Shown here: positions 7,437 through 17,495 of the stretch, piece after piece
Layout of the letters: each line of letters begins with the position of its first letter
Numbering within the stretch: the stretch's first letter is position 1
DNA from: a virus
IMG/VR virus record: IMGVR_UViG_3300020401_000028
Location: 1-41,993 of that record
Reading direction: 5' to 3' (one strand)
DNA length: 41,993 nt
Notes under the pieces: model-generated
Told to the model about the DNA's origin: nothing
Database searches by the model: none
The model's input: only the letters and a program-made list of their open reading frames with translations
Made by a program: the position numbers and the translations under genes

Positions 7437-10400
7437 ATGGCAATTGGTCGCATATCGGGTCCGCTCTTGAAGTCAAATTTACTACGCAATGGCGTGGATT
7501 TGGCCTTTGAGACAGACTTATTATATTTGGATGTAACGAACCGTCGAATCGGAGTTAAAACGACATCACCTCAGTACGCATTAGACGTCCAAGGCGTAGC
7601 TAGAGTAACAGATCTAGAAATCACAAATAATACATTCCAAGTTGGAAACGTTACATTAGACGGTTCAACAGGAACTATTTCAACATCAGCACAAGAATTT
7701 TCAATAGCAACAGCAGACAACACAATAGTTGGAAACAGAGTTTTAGTTGGTGATTTAGAAATAAACAACAATTTTATAGAAAATACAAATACCAACAGCG
7801 ATTTGTTTATTAGAGCAAACGGAACTGGTAATGTAAACATTGTTGGTAACACACAAGTAAACGGAAACTTACACGCAACCGGAAATATATCAGCAGACGG
7901 TAATATAACATTAGGTGATGCTGATACAGACAGTATCTTTATTAATGCAGATATTGCAAGTGATATTATGCCTGATGTTCATAATACATATAATATTGGT
8001 ACTGATGCAAAAAGATGGGCGACAGGAAATTTTGCAAATGTAACTACAAATACTCTTACAACAAATGACCTAGACTTTGGAAATATAAATCTTATTAGTA
8101 CTCCAGGAAATATTTACTATGTGGCAACAAATGGTAACGATGCAAGACCAGGAGAGCATCCACAAGATCCTGTAAGAACTATTGCCCAAGGTTTATCTCT
8201 TGCAGGAGTTGGAGATACTGTATACATTTACCCAGGACAATATCAAGAAGCATTTCCTTTAAATGTACCTATGGGAGTAACAGTAAAAGGACACAGTTTA
8301 AGATCAGTTGAAATAAGTCCAACAAGCGGAACACAAAGTAATGATGCTTTTGTTATGCAAGGAGATTCAACTGTTGAAGATTTAACCGTAAAAGATTTCT
8401 TTTACAACAGCGGATCAAACACAGGATATGGATTTAGATTTGCTAACAACTTTAGAGTTTATTTAAGATCACCTTACATAAGAAATGTTACTGTAATTAC
8501 AAAAGGTACTACTACGTCAAATACTGATCCAAGAGGTTTTGATTCAGGAGATGCAGGACGTGGTGCATACTTAGACGGTAGCATTGCAAATACAGATTCT
8601 AGAGAAGCAAGTATGTTGTTCCATTCTGTGACATTTATCACGCCTGGAGTGACAGCATTAAAAGTTACTAACGGATCAAGAATAGAATGGTTAAACTGTT
8701 TTACATATTTTGCAGATAAGGGAATTGAAATTACAGACGGAGTTGCTGGACTTAAAGGTGACGGAAAAACAAGAATTAAGTATTCAGGATTAACTGGTTC
8801 TGCACCTGGCGCTGGACAAACAATAACTTTATATGATGCAGGCGGATCACAACTTGCACAATCAACAATAGAATCTGTTGGTACTAATGAAGTTACCATT
8901 GACGGAAAAGCAACAGGATTTATAACACCATTAAGTAGAAACAAAAAAACTGTTACGGCAGTAGGTAACGCACAAATTACAACAACTAATCCGGTCAAGT
9001 GGGGAACTGGCATAGGATTATTTGACGGTACCGGAGATAGATTTAGTATCACCACACAAAGTGATTTTGGATTTGGAACTGGTGATTTTAGTATTGAAGG
9101 CTATTTGTATTTGTCAGATGATACAGGAACTGAATCAATGTTTGATTTTAGAGCAGGATCAGATACAGATAGTGCATTACACATTTATACTGTAGATAGA
9201 AAACCTAAGGTTGCTGTTGGAAACACAATTATAATGCAACCTAATGTCACTTTAATTAACACAACTTTTTACCATATTATGGTTTCAAGAGTTGGTACAA
9301 CAATGAAATTATTTGTAGATGGTAGTTTTATTGATTCCGTAACAAACAGTTCTGATTTAGGTACAACCAAACCTTTGATAATAGGATCAAAATACGATGG
9401 AAGCTCAAGTGATCTTCAAGGTAGAATGGATGACATACGAATTAGAAAAGGCACTGGAGAAAGCAGTAACTTTACAGCACCTACAGCGGCAACGGTTGTT
9501 GATCAATACACTGTTTTAAAATTATCTTTTGACGGCGATAACGGAAGTCAAATAGTTACAGATGATGACACATTTATTCAAGATGTTAGATTTAGTAACG
9601 GTGCTACTGCAAATGCATTAACATTTATAGATCATTCAGATTTTGGAGGAGAAATAAGAAGTATTGCTAGTGCAAGTGTTTATGGTAATTTTGGAATAGT
9701 TGGAGACGGCTCTGGTTCGGTAGTTTATGCAATTGGAATGAATCTAGCTTACATTGGAACAGGAAAAGATGTTACTAATGATACCACAGCAGTAATTCAA
9801 GCAAACGAAGTTGTTGCAAACAACAATGCAAATATCTATTTTAGCACTGTTGATCATAAAGGTGATTTTAGAGTTGGAGATTTATTTAGAATAAATCAAC
9901 AGACAGGTGAAGTTACTTTTACAAATGCAGAATTTTTATTCAATAACAATCAAGGTATTACTTTTACAGACGGAACAAATACAACAATTATTGATGGAAC
10001 AAAAATAGAATCTGGAAATATTAGAATAACAGGAAATACAGTTTCTAGCATAAGCGGAGACTTAAATTTAAATAGTTCCACAGGTACAATTAATTTATTA
10101 GATAATGTAAATGTCACAGGAAACTTAGATGTAAGTGGAAATGTTACAGTTGGCGGTAACATTACTCTTGGTGACGAAGTTACTGACACAATTCAAATAA
10201 ATGCAAAAATTGATAGTGACATTATTCCGGCCGCAGACAACACTTATAAATTAGGAACAACACTTTTAAATTGGTCAGAACTAAATGTAGGAAAAGTTAT
10301 TGTAGATGAAATTACAATAGATAATGATTCTATAACTTCAACAGCAAGTAATGGTAATTTAAATCTTACACCAAATGCCGCTGGTAAAGTTATCATTGAC

Positions 10401-11156
10401 AATTTAAAATTTGATTCAAATATTATCTCAAATGACGGTGGTAGCATCGTGCTTGATCCTAGTAGTGAATCTGTACAGATTGATAGCACTGGTGCTTTAA
10501 TACTTCCAAAAGGAACCACAGCACAAAGACCAGGATCTCCAGTGAATGGTATGATAAGATATAACACAGAGTCAAACGTTTTCGAAGCATATGATGGACA
10601 ATGGACAGAATTAGGTGGTGTTTATGACGATGACAGAGATACGTACATTACTCCAGAACTAACACCAGGTGCAGATGACGATACTTTAAGATTTTACGCT
10701 GGCGGATCAGTGGTTGCAGACGTCACTGCTAACAGATTTGATATCAAAAAACTAGAAGTAGATGATATTAGTGTATCAGGAAACACTCTACAAACCATAA
10801 CTACCAATCAAAATTTAGTTTTACAAGCAAATGGTGGCGGATTTGTGTCCATAGAAAACTTTAGTTTTAATGGAAATCAGATAACTAATAATGTAGACGG
10901 GGCAGTTACTACCCTGAAACAAACCGGCACAGGATACTTTAAAGTTGCTGGTAATGGTGGATTTGTTATCCCAGTTGGTAATAACGCTAACAGACATCCT
11001 AGCCCAGAAACAGGAATGATGCGTTATAACACAGTTGAAGACAGGGTAGAAATCTACGATGTAGGTGGTAACTGGGTATCAGTTGCGGGTGCAACAGGTG
11101 CTGTTACGTTTAACGATGCTGAGGAGATAGCAATTAAACTGGCTTTAACGATTTAG
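7437..11156 (+). CDS. Large tail-fibre-like protein with beta-helix and inserted LamG-like domain, 1239 aa
   Basis: This is a paralogue of the previous large gene. It has the same N-terminal segment (RISGPLLKSNLLRNGVDLAF), a beta-helix at about residues 220-430 (HPQDPVRTIAQGLSLAGVG, YIYPGQYQEAFPLNVPMGV), a DHKGDFRVGDLFRI motif near 805, and two RYNT modules near 1035 and 1190. Between FADKGIEI and GGEIRSIASASVYGNFG it carries about 300 extra residues (about 435-732). These include a LamG/concanavalin-like domain at about 520-690 (FDGTGDRFSI, GDFSIEGYLY, LFVDGSFIDS, GRMDDIRI). Such domains commonly bind glycans. The insert is absent from the paralogue, which indicates domain gain or loss. A fibre or receptor-binding role is likely. 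Confidence 0.75.
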   Translation: MAIGRISGPLLKSNLLRNGVDLAFETDLLYLDVTNRRIGVKTTSPQYALDVQGVARVTDLEITNNTFQVGNVTLDGSTGTISTSAQEFSIATADNTIVGNRVLVGDLEINNNFIENTNTNSDLFIRANGTGNVNIVGNTQVNGNLHATGNISADGNITLGDADTDSIFINADIASDIMPDVHNTYNIGTDAKRWATGNFANVTTNTLTTNDLDFGNINLISTPGNIYYVATNGNDARPGEHPQDPVRTIAQGLSLAGVGDTVYIYPGQYQEAFPLNVPMGVTVKGHSLRSVEISPTSGTQSNDAFVMQGDSTVEDLTVKDFFYNSGSNTGYGFRFANNFRVYLRSPYIRNVTVITKGTTTSNTDPRGFDSGDAGRGAYLDGSIANTDSREASMLFHSVTFITPGVTALKVTNGSRIEWLNCFTYFADKGIEITDGVAGLKGDGKTRIKYSGLTGSAPGAGQTITLYDAGGSQLAQSTIESVGTNEVTIDGKATGFITPLSRNKKTVTAVGNAQITTTNPVKWGTGIGLFDGTGDRFSITTQSDFGFGTGDFSIEGYLYLSDDTGTESMFDFRAGSDTDSALHIYTVDRKPKVAVGNTIIMQPNVTLINTTFYHIMVSRVGTTMKLFVDGSFIDSVTNSSDLGTTKPLIIGSKYDGSSSDLQGRMDDIRIRKGTGESSNFTAPTAATVVDQYTVLKLSFDGDNGSQIVTDDDTFIQDVRFSNGATANALTFIDHSDFGGEIRSIASASVYGNFGIVGDGSGSVVYAIGMNLAYIGTGKDVTNDTTAVIQANEVVANNNANIYFSTVDHKGDFRVGDLFRINQQTGEVTFTNAEFLFNNNQGITFTDGTNTTIIDGTKIESGNIRITGNTVSSISGDLNLNSSTGTINLLDNVNVTGNLDVSGNVTVGGNITLGDEVTDTIQINAKIDSDIIPAADNTYKLGTTLLNWSELNVGKVIVDEITIDNDSITSTASNGNLNLTPNAAGKVIIDNLKFDSNIISNDGGSIVLDPSSESVQIDSTGALILPKGTTAQRPGSPVNGMIRYNTESNVFEAYDGQWTELGGVYDDDRDTYITPELTPGADDDTLRFYAGGSVVADVTANRFDIKKLEVDDISVSGNTLQTITTNQNLVLQANGGGFVSIENFSFNGNQITNNVDGAVTTLKQTGTGYFKVAGNGGFVIPVGNNANRHPSPETGMMRYNTVEDRVEIYDVGGNWVSVAGATGAVTFNDAEEIAIKLALTI

Positions 11157-11166
11157 GATAAAAAAG

Positions 11167-11496
11167 ATGGCAACAAATTTTAGAAATATAGTAGGAAAAG
11201 AAATAGGAACACAGAGAGTACCTGTGTACACAGTTCCTGCGGCAACAAGTACAACAGTAATTGGAATGAATCTTGCTAATTTAAAAGATAGCATGGTATC
11301 ATGTAGTATTGAAATTGGCGACGAAGCTAGTAACATTGGATTTTTAATTAAAGATATGCCCATTGCACCTAACACGGCAATGAAACCAATAGGTAAAGGT
11401 GAAAAAATTGTGTTAGATGCAGGAAATGTTTTATATGTAACCGCTGATACAACAGCATCAATTGATGTGATACTCAGCATAGTGGAGATAGTATAA
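11167..11496 (+). CDS. Small beta-sandwich-type virion protein, 109 aa
   Basis: It has the same overall pattern as 2651-2995 and 22363-22689: an N-terminal VPVYTVPAATSTTVIGMNLA segment, a central PIAPNTAMKPI segment, then EKIVLDAGNVLYVTADTTAS and a hydrophobic end. It follows the 1239-residue fibre gene after 10 bases with a weak ribosome binding site, and overlaps the next start by one base. It is probably a fibre-associated minor protein. The relationship is judged by pattern and hydrophobic layout, not by computed alignment. Confidence 0.6.
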   Translation: MATNFRNIVGKEIGTQRVPVYTVPAATSTTVIGMNLANLKDSMVSCSIEIGDEASNIGFLIKDMPIAPNTAMKPIGKGEKIVLDAGNVLYVTADTTASIDVILSIVEIV

Positions 11497-11855
11497 TGGC
11501 TGATACATTTTTAGGACAAAGTATTACAGACATGGTTAACCAAACCAATGCAAGATACTTTTATGGATTGAGAAGAACAGATGATGGAGAACTTTTTATT
11601 GTAAAGGCTGACCAATTAAAAAGCGGCGATTCAATACAAATAAACAAAGAAGGTGATCCAGCACAAAACTTTGAAGATTTTGATGAAGCACAAGATTTCT
11701 TTGAAGGAAGAAATGTTAATCATGAAAAAGTTTATCTAAATTTAAATTATGAACAATTTAGATGGGATAATAGAAGCATCAACTATTATATTGATGATTC
11801 AGGTAATTTAGTAGCTAGGGTAAACGAAGGTTATGAATACCCAACAGGAGTATAA
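11496..11855 (+). CDS. Conserved small phage protein, 119 aa
   Basis: The protein begins MADTFLGQSITDMVNQTNAR, contains FYGLRRTDDGELFIVKADQL, and has an acidic middle (NFEDFDEAQDFFEGRN) and an aromatic end (YEQFRWDNRSINYYIDDSGN). No known domain is recognised. Its position, coupled by TAATG to a virion gene and followed by the next fibre gene, suggests a structural or assembly role. The stop codon overlaps the next late-promoter motif. Confidence 0.6.
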   Translation: MADTFLGQSITDMVNQTNARYFYGLRRTDDGELFIVKADQLKSGDSIQINKEGDPAQNFEDFDEAQDFFEGRNVNHEKVYLNLNYEQFRWDNRSINYYIDDSGNLVARVNEGYEYPTGV

Positions 11856-11861
11856 TAAATA
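11854..11861 (+). promoter_or_regulatory. Late promoter motif (AATAAATA)
   Basis: The motif overlaps the stop of the 119-residue protein and lies 18 bases before the 1859-residue gene. That would give a very short leader. Confidence 0.65.
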
Positions 11862-11878
11862 CGTAAAAGGTTGAAAAA

Positions 11879-14800
11879 ATGGCAGAGTTTAAATTAAGTA
11901 GAATAAGATTTAATTGGAAAGGTGAGTGGACAGGTGGTACCGATTATATCGTTGACGATATGATCAACTACAATGGTTATACTTATGTTGCATTAAGAAC
12001 ACATACTTCCGCAGACTTTTACAACGATTTAGCAGGAACGGATTTAACACCTGCTAAACCAAAATGGAAAAAACAATCAGAAGGTGTTGTATGGTTAGGT
12101 AATTGGTCAACATCAACTTTTTATTCAGTTGGTGGCATTGTAAAATACGGTGCAAGTATATACCAATGTACTGAAGCACATACTTCATCAGCAACCTTAA
12201 CTTCAGGAACAGACGGACTTGTTGCTGATATTAATAAATGGACACTTGTTGCAGTTTCCTCTGCCGACTGGAAATACAACTGGACTGTTAACACATTATA
12301 TAGAACAAACGATTTAGTAAGATACAATGGTAAAGTATACAAAGCAATTAATCAGCATGTATCAGCCGCAACTACATTACTAGGACTTGAAGCTAACCAA
12401 AGCGATTGGACAATCTTATCAGATGCTGACACTTGGAGAGGTACATGGTCTATTGGAACAAGATACAAAGCAAATGATATCGCAAGATATGGTGGTATAG
12501 TTTACAAATGTATTACTGGACATACATCTGCAGATAATATAACATTAGGACTCGAAGAAGATCAATCCAAATGGGAAATACAGATCGAAGGTATTGAGTA
12601 TGTAACAAAAACTGATAGCGAAACTGGCATTATTGACGGTGCTTGGCAGAACGAATACAGATATAAAAAGAATGATATTGTAAAACGTGGCGGCAACTTG
12701 ATGAAGTGTATCATTGGACACACTTCAACAGCAGGCGATGCAGGATTTTTAACAGATTACAATGCAAGCAAATGGGAAATATATCTACCTGGATCAGAAT
12801 ATGAAAATGTTTGGACTGAAACTGCTTATTATCAACCAGGTGATACAGTATTGTATGGTGGTTACATTTATAAAGCAATTACATTTAACACAAATCTAAA
12901 ACCAAGTCAATATGGTTCTGATTGGAATGTAACTTTTGAAGGATATAAATTTAGAAATGATTGGAATAATGCAGGATCAGCAGATAGTTCTACAATTATA
13001 GATTACAAAACAGGTGATTTTGTTAGACTTTCTGGTAGCTTGTATATTGCAATACAAGATAGTACAAATCTTCAACCAGATCAATGGCCTACTTATTGGG
13101 AAAAGGTAATTGATGGAAGACAATTTAGAGATTCTTGGCAAGACGATACAGAATATTTTGCTGGTGATATAGCAACTTGGCAAGGTACTGCTTATAGATG
13201 TATAGCTTATCACAGATCAACTGAGTCTGCTTCAAGACCAGATTTAGATGTTGAACAACCAGATCAAAATTACTGGGTAATAATGATACTTGGTAACAGA
13301 ACAAATAAACTTGCAAGAAAAGGTGATTTAAAAACTTTTGAAGATCAAGATTCAACTGCAATAGATACACAACGTTTAGGCATTGGAACAACAGGACAAG
13401 GTTTAAGGGTAACTGCTGGACTACCGTCTTGGGACGCATTAGATAAACAAGAACAAGTTTACTATGTAGCATTGAATGGTATAGACGATGAATCACAAGG
13501 TGGAACTATAAATGCTCCATTTAGAACAGTAGGCTTTGCATGTAAGTATCTTTTAAGAGACGAACTTAACAGAGTAAGACAAGGTGCAACTATACAAGTT
13601 TCAGCTGGTGAATATGCAGAAATGCTTCCTATATCAATTCCAGCAAAAGTAGCAATAGTTGGAAGTGAATTAAGATCAACAACAATTAGAGCGGCAGTAA
13701 ATGGCGATATTATTCCTAAGGAAAGAACAGTTGCTAATCCAAATCCAGAAAACGAAACTATAGGTGATGCAAACGCAAACGCCAATATGTTCTATGTAAG
13801 AAACGGTTGTGGAATAAGAAATTGTACACTCAAAGGTTTAACTGGTGCTCTTGTAGGACCTAACACATACGGAACAAAACGTCCAACAGGTGGAGCATTT
13901 GTATCACTTGATCCTGGAGCAGGTCCAACAGATACTTCAGTGTGGATTGCAAATACAAACAAACAGTATTTTACACCAAGCACTGCAACATACGATCCTG
14001 CAACTGGTTTACTAGTATCAACAATTCCGTCAGCACAGTATACACCAACAGATGCAACGTATAATCCATCAACTGGATTTATGGAAATAACCATAGGCAC
14101 ACACTCACTTACACCGGGCGAAGAAATTACGTTTGATGATGAAAGTATACAGTTTAGATGTGCATTAGACAACTATCAAAGTGTTAAAGCATATCCTAGA
14201 GTAAGTGATCCTGTTTACAAAGACAAAGTAAAAATTTTAGCAGTGTCTGCAACAACTATTACGGTTTATGTAGGAGTAAGTTCAGATACTAGCACACACC
14301 GATTTGAAAGTGCTTCAGCAGGTGCAGTAAATTGGTCACATAACTTTAAGATAGGTAATTTTGTTACACTAAAAGGTGGCAGTTATACATTTACATGTAC
14401 AATGGATGGCAACACTGCACAAAAAACTTATCCAAGAACAACAGATCCAGCTTACAACAAAAGATTAGCAATAACAGCAGTAACAACAAATTCATTTACA
14501 GTTAATGTAGGCAAATCTTCTGCAAGCGATCAGTATGCACATACCTTTGTAAGTGCTCTAACTGATGCAATAGCTGTTGATAGAATACAAGGTGGTAAAT
14601 CACCTTACATTCAAGGTGTAACAACAATTGGTAATAATTGTGTTGGTATGAAAATTGATGGAGCATTGCATGACGGAGGAAATAGATCTATTGTTGCTAA
14701 TGACTTTACACAGGTATTGTCAGATGGTATTGGTTATTGGGCAACGAACTTAGGTCGTTCAGAACTTGTATCTGTGTTTACGTATTATGCACACATTGGA

Positions 14801-17458
14801 TATTTGGCAGAAAATGGCGGTATACTTCGTGCAACAAACGGAAACAACTCATATGGTGATTTTGGAACAGTTGCTGAAGGCTTTGATTCAACTGAAACAC
14901 CACAAACTGTAACAGTGAACAACAGAGATAACGAAGCACTTGTAGATAGAATCTTTACAACAGGTTCAAATGTACTTGCAATAGAATATAAAAACGCAGG
15001 TAAACATTATACAACAGCAACGGATTCTGTAACACAAGCAAACGGTACTGCACTTGATATGAGATGGGACGAATTTAGAGATGGTGCTATTGATAAAATT
15101 ACATTAGATTCTCCATTAGATAGTACAAACTTAGGTGGTAGAGGTTTTCAATTTGATGCTAATACTGCACAAGGTGGAGACACAGATCAAATTACATTAG
15201 CGGCTTCAAATACTAAGACTGCGGCACAACTTAATGGCATGAGAATATTCCTTAAAGGAGGCACTGGAGCAGGACAATACGGATATATTTGGAACTTCAA
15301 TCCAGTAACAAAAGTTGCAACAATTTATAGAGAATCAGATTCACAACCAGGTTGGGATAATATTGTTCCTGGTAAGGTATCAGCATTTACGTTAGACGCT
15401 ACTACCGAATATGAAATAGAGCCTAGAGTTTCTATTACAGGACCGACAATAAGTTTATCTAACAATAACTTACAGACTGGTGCTCCAGACATTGGTTATA
15501 GTGATGGATTAGGACTATGGTACTACGCAATTACAGGTACTGATGATTTTTATACATCAGTAGATGGATCTATCTGGAATCAGCGTCCAACAACAGCTGG
15601 CCCAGGCGCACCAACTTTATCATACACTTCTTTTAGTAAAGGTGGACCTGTAATGGCGGCAGTTGCTGATAGCACTGATCAATTAGTATTTTCCAATGAT
15701 GGAATAAACTTTGATAGAATAACTTTACCTACATCAGGATCTTGGAAAAAAGTTCAAGTAGGTGGTGCAAGCGATAATGTAATAATGGCACTTGCAAATA
15801 CAGATGCAAACATTTACAAGTCTGTTCTAACAACAGATGGAACATCAACAGTTGTTGCAAGTTCTTGGGATACTATTGCAAGTGGTGCATTAGGAAATAA
15901 AGAATGGGTAGGTTTAGCTTACGGAGCAGGTAAATGGATTGCACTTGCTAAAGACGGTAACACAGTTATATCAACAGATGACGGAGCAACTTGGTCAACT
16001 GGAGCGGCTGTAACTCCTGCATCTCCAGAAGTATACAATGATTTGGTTTTTGGAAATAACTGTTGGGTTGCAACAATGGCACAGTCAGACAGAATTATTT
16101 ACAGTGAAAACGGAACTACATGGTATGACTCAGGACTTGTTGGAGACTCTGGTAGAGAAGATTGGAAAGTAGGATACACACAAGGTTTATTTGCCGCTGT
16201 TAGTACAACAGGGACAACTTTAACATCTGATAACGGATACGGTTGGACCATAAGAGCAACTAATAATAATTTAACAGCAATAGCTGGAGGAAAATACAGC
16301 GACATGCCAAGACTTGTTGGAGTAAGACAAGGTGCAGGTACTGGAAATATTATTACTGGTGGAGCAAGAGCTTTTGCAAGAGTAAGAATAGAAGCAAATA
16401 AAATTAAACAATTCAATATTATTGATCCAGGTTCAGGATATGCGGCAAGCCCAACTATCACTGTTTACGATCCTGAAGAGACAGGAGAACCGTACTTCTC
16501 CTCAACTATTAGTATTGCAGTATTACCACAACCAATATTCTACAATAGAGGAACGGGTTACCAAAGTGCTTTAGTTGCAATAACAGGTGATGGTTATGCC
16601 GAAGAATTACAAATTGGTAATACTATGACAGTAAGTGGACTTAATATAGTACCAGGTCCTGGAGCTAACTTTAGAATTACTGGGCAAGATGATACAATTT
16701 ATAGATTAGTTAAGGTGACAAAACAAAGTGGAGTTTCACCAAACATTCAAATTACATTCCAAGTATCACCGGTTATTACTAGATCAACTGCTCCTGCACA
16801 TGGAACTACAGCAACTATAAGAGAAAGATATTCACAAGCTAGACTTACTGGACATGACTTCTTAGATATAGGAACAGGTAATTTTGAAAATACAAATTAT
16901 CCAGGACTATATGTATTTGGACAAACAAGTGCAAACGCAACTAAACAAGCTAACGAAGTTGTTGAATCAAATGGTGGTAGAGTATTTTACACAAGTACAG
17001 ACCAAGATGGAAACTACAGAGTTGGTGAACTATTTAGAGTATCACAGGCACAAGGTGGTGTTACTTTAAGTGCAGACTTCTTTGACTTGGAAGGATTAGA
17101 TGAAATACGATTAGGTGGTATTAGTGTTGGCGGAACACAAGCTGTAATTAGAGAATTTTCAACTGAAGATTCCTTTGTAGCAAATAGCAATAATATTGTA
17201 CCAACGCAAAAAGCACTTAAATCATATATAGAAAATAGATTTACAGGTGGTGGATCAAATCTATTTACAAACGCATTAACAGCAGGACAGATCAAACTCG
17301 AGGGCAGAACTATATCAAACACAGCAGGATCTAACAATCCATCTGCAATGACAGCAGTTAACCCAAGTTTTGGTGTTAATGGGCCTTTAGGCGGAGGTCT
17401 CCAGGCTCTAAATATGTTCTTTTCATCAAGAACTGAAAGAGATGACTTTAACGGATAA
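11879..17458 (+). CDS. Giant fibre-like protein: eight CBM-like modules, beta-helix and Asp-box propeller, 1859 aa
   Basis: After MAEFKLSRIRFNWKGEW come eight tandem modules of about 50-65 residues up to about residue 475. They are patterned W...Y..ND.V.Y.G..YK...HTS......W, resembling carbohydrate-binding module family 5/12. A beta-helix follows (INAPFRTVGFACKYLL, GEYAEMLPISIP) with GTKRPTGGAFVSLDPG, SIVANDFTQVLSDGIGYW and SYGDFG motifs. Residues about 1185-1495 carry at least four sialidase-type Asp boxes (SVDGSIW, STDDGATW, SENGTTW, SDNGYGW) typical of a beta-propeller. This segment is absent from the paralogue at 17496. The end has TGHDFLDIGTGNF and TSTDQDGNYRVGELF. It is likely a glycan-binding adhesion fibre; propeller catalysis is not shown. 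Confidence 0.75.
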   Translation: MAEFKLSRIRFNWKGEWTGGTDYIVDDMINYNGYTYVALRTHTSADFYNDLAGTDLTPAKPKWKKQSEGVVWLGNWSTSTFYSVGGIVKYGASIYQCTEAHTSSATLTSGTDGLVADINKWTLVAVSSADWKYNWTVNTLYRTNDLVRYNGKVYKAINQHVSAATTLLGLEANQSDWTILSDADTWRGTWSIGTRYKANDIARYGGIVYKCITGHTSADNITLGLEEDQSKWEIQIEGIEYVTKTDSETGIIDGAWQNEYRYKKNDIVKRGGNLMKCIIGHTSTAGDAGFLTDYNASKWEIYLPGSEYENVWTETAYYQPGDTVLYGGYIYKAITFNTNLKPSQYGSDWNVTFEGYKFRNDWNNAGSADSSTIIDYKTGDFVRLSGSLYIAIQDSTNLQPDQWPTYWEKVIDGRQFRDSWQDDTEYFAGDIATWQGTAYRCIAYHRSTESASRPDLDVEQPDQNYWVIMILGNRTNKLARKGDLKTFEDQDSTAIDTQRLGIGTTGQGLRVTAGLPSWDALDKQEQVYYVALNGIDDESQGGTINAPFRTVGFACKYLLRDELNRVRQGATIQVSAGEYAEMLPISIPAKVAIVGSELRSTTIRAAVNGDIIPKERTVANPNPENETIGDANANANMFYVRNGCGIRNCTLKGLTGALVGPNTYGTKRPTGGAFVSLDPGAGPTDTSVWIANTNKQYFTPSTATYDPATGLLVSTIPSAQYTPTDATYNPSTGFMEITIGTHSLTPGEEITFDDESIQFRCALDNYQSVKAYPRVSDPVYKDKVKILAVSATTITVYVGVSSDTSTHRFESASAGAVNWSHNFKIGNFVTLKGGSYTFTCTMDGNTAQKTYPRTTDPAYNKRLAITAVTTNSFTVNVGKSSASDQYAHTFVSALTDAIAVDRIQGGKSPYIQGVTTIGNNCVGMKIDGALHDGGNRSIVANDFTQVLSDGIGYWATNLGRSELVSVFTYYAHIGYLAENGGILRATNGNNSYGDFGTVAEGFDSTETPQTVTVNNRDNEALVDRIFTTGSNVLAIEYKNAGKHYTTATDSVTQANGTALDMRWDEFRDGAIDKITLDSPLDSTNLGGRGFQFDANTAQGGDTDQITLAASNTKTAAQLNGMRIFLKGGTGAGQYGYIWNFNPVTKVATIYRESDSQPGWDNIVPGKVSAFTLDATTEYEIEPRVSITGPTISLSNNNLQTGAPDIGYSDGLGLWYYAITGTDDFYTSVDGSIWNQRPTTAGPGAPTLSYTSFSKGGPVMAAVADSTDQLVFSNDGINFDRITLPTSGSWKKVQVGGASDNVIMALANTDANIYKSVLTTDGTSTVVASSWDTIASGALGNKEWVGLAYGAGKWIALAKDGNTVISTDDGATWSTGAAVTPASPEVYNDLVFGNNCWVATMAQSDRIIYSENGTTWYDSGLVGDSGREDWKVGYTQGLFAAVSTTGTTLTSDNGYGWTIRATNNNLTAIAGGKYSDMPRLVGVRQGAGTGNIITGGARAFARVRIEANKIKQFNIIDPGSGYAASPTITVYDPEETGEPYFSSTISIAVLPQPIFYNRGTGYQSALVAITGDGYAEELQIGNTMTVSGLNIVPGPGANFRITGQDDTIYRLVKVTKQSGVSPNIQITFQVSPVITRSTAPAHGTTATIRERYSQARLTGHDFLDIGTGNFENTNYPGLYVFGQTSANATKQANEVVESNGGRVFYTSTDQDGNYRVGELFRVSQAQGGVTLSADFFDLEGLDEIRLGGISVGGTQAVIREFSTEDSFVANSNNIVPTQKALKSYIENRFTGGGSNLFTNALTAGQIKLEGRTISNTAGSNNPSAMTAVNPSFGVNGPLGGGLQALNMFFSSRTERDDFNG
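11909..13300 (+). repeat. Eight tandem CBM5/12-like modules within the 1859-aa fibre
   Basis: Each unit starts at a conserved Trp (WKGEW, LGNW, YNW, GTW, AW, VW, DW, SW), continues with an aromatic-then-ND/GD-then-V/I segment, an RYGG/NG turn, a K-C/A-I strand, usually HTS, and ends at a second Trp. The copies are clearly diverged, so this is an old array rather than a recent DNA-level duplication. Confidence 0.7.
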
Positions 17459-17460
17459 TG

Positions 17461-17468
17461 TATAAATA
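17461..17468 (+). promoter_or_regulatory. Late promoter motif (TATAAATA, exact T4 consensus)
   Basis: This is an exact match to the T4 late promoter element, 2 bases after one fibre stop codon and 27 bases before the next start. It anchors the interpretation of the degenerate copies elsewhere in the window. Confidence 0.8.
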
Positions 17469-17495
17469 TGTATAATACCAAGAACGGAGCACAAA

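Noticed and set aside
12977-13496. Minus-strand open frames opposite the giant fibre genes
   Set aside because: These follow codon periodicity of the + strand genes, have no ribosome binding sites or recognisable motifs, and every convincing gene here is on the + strand.
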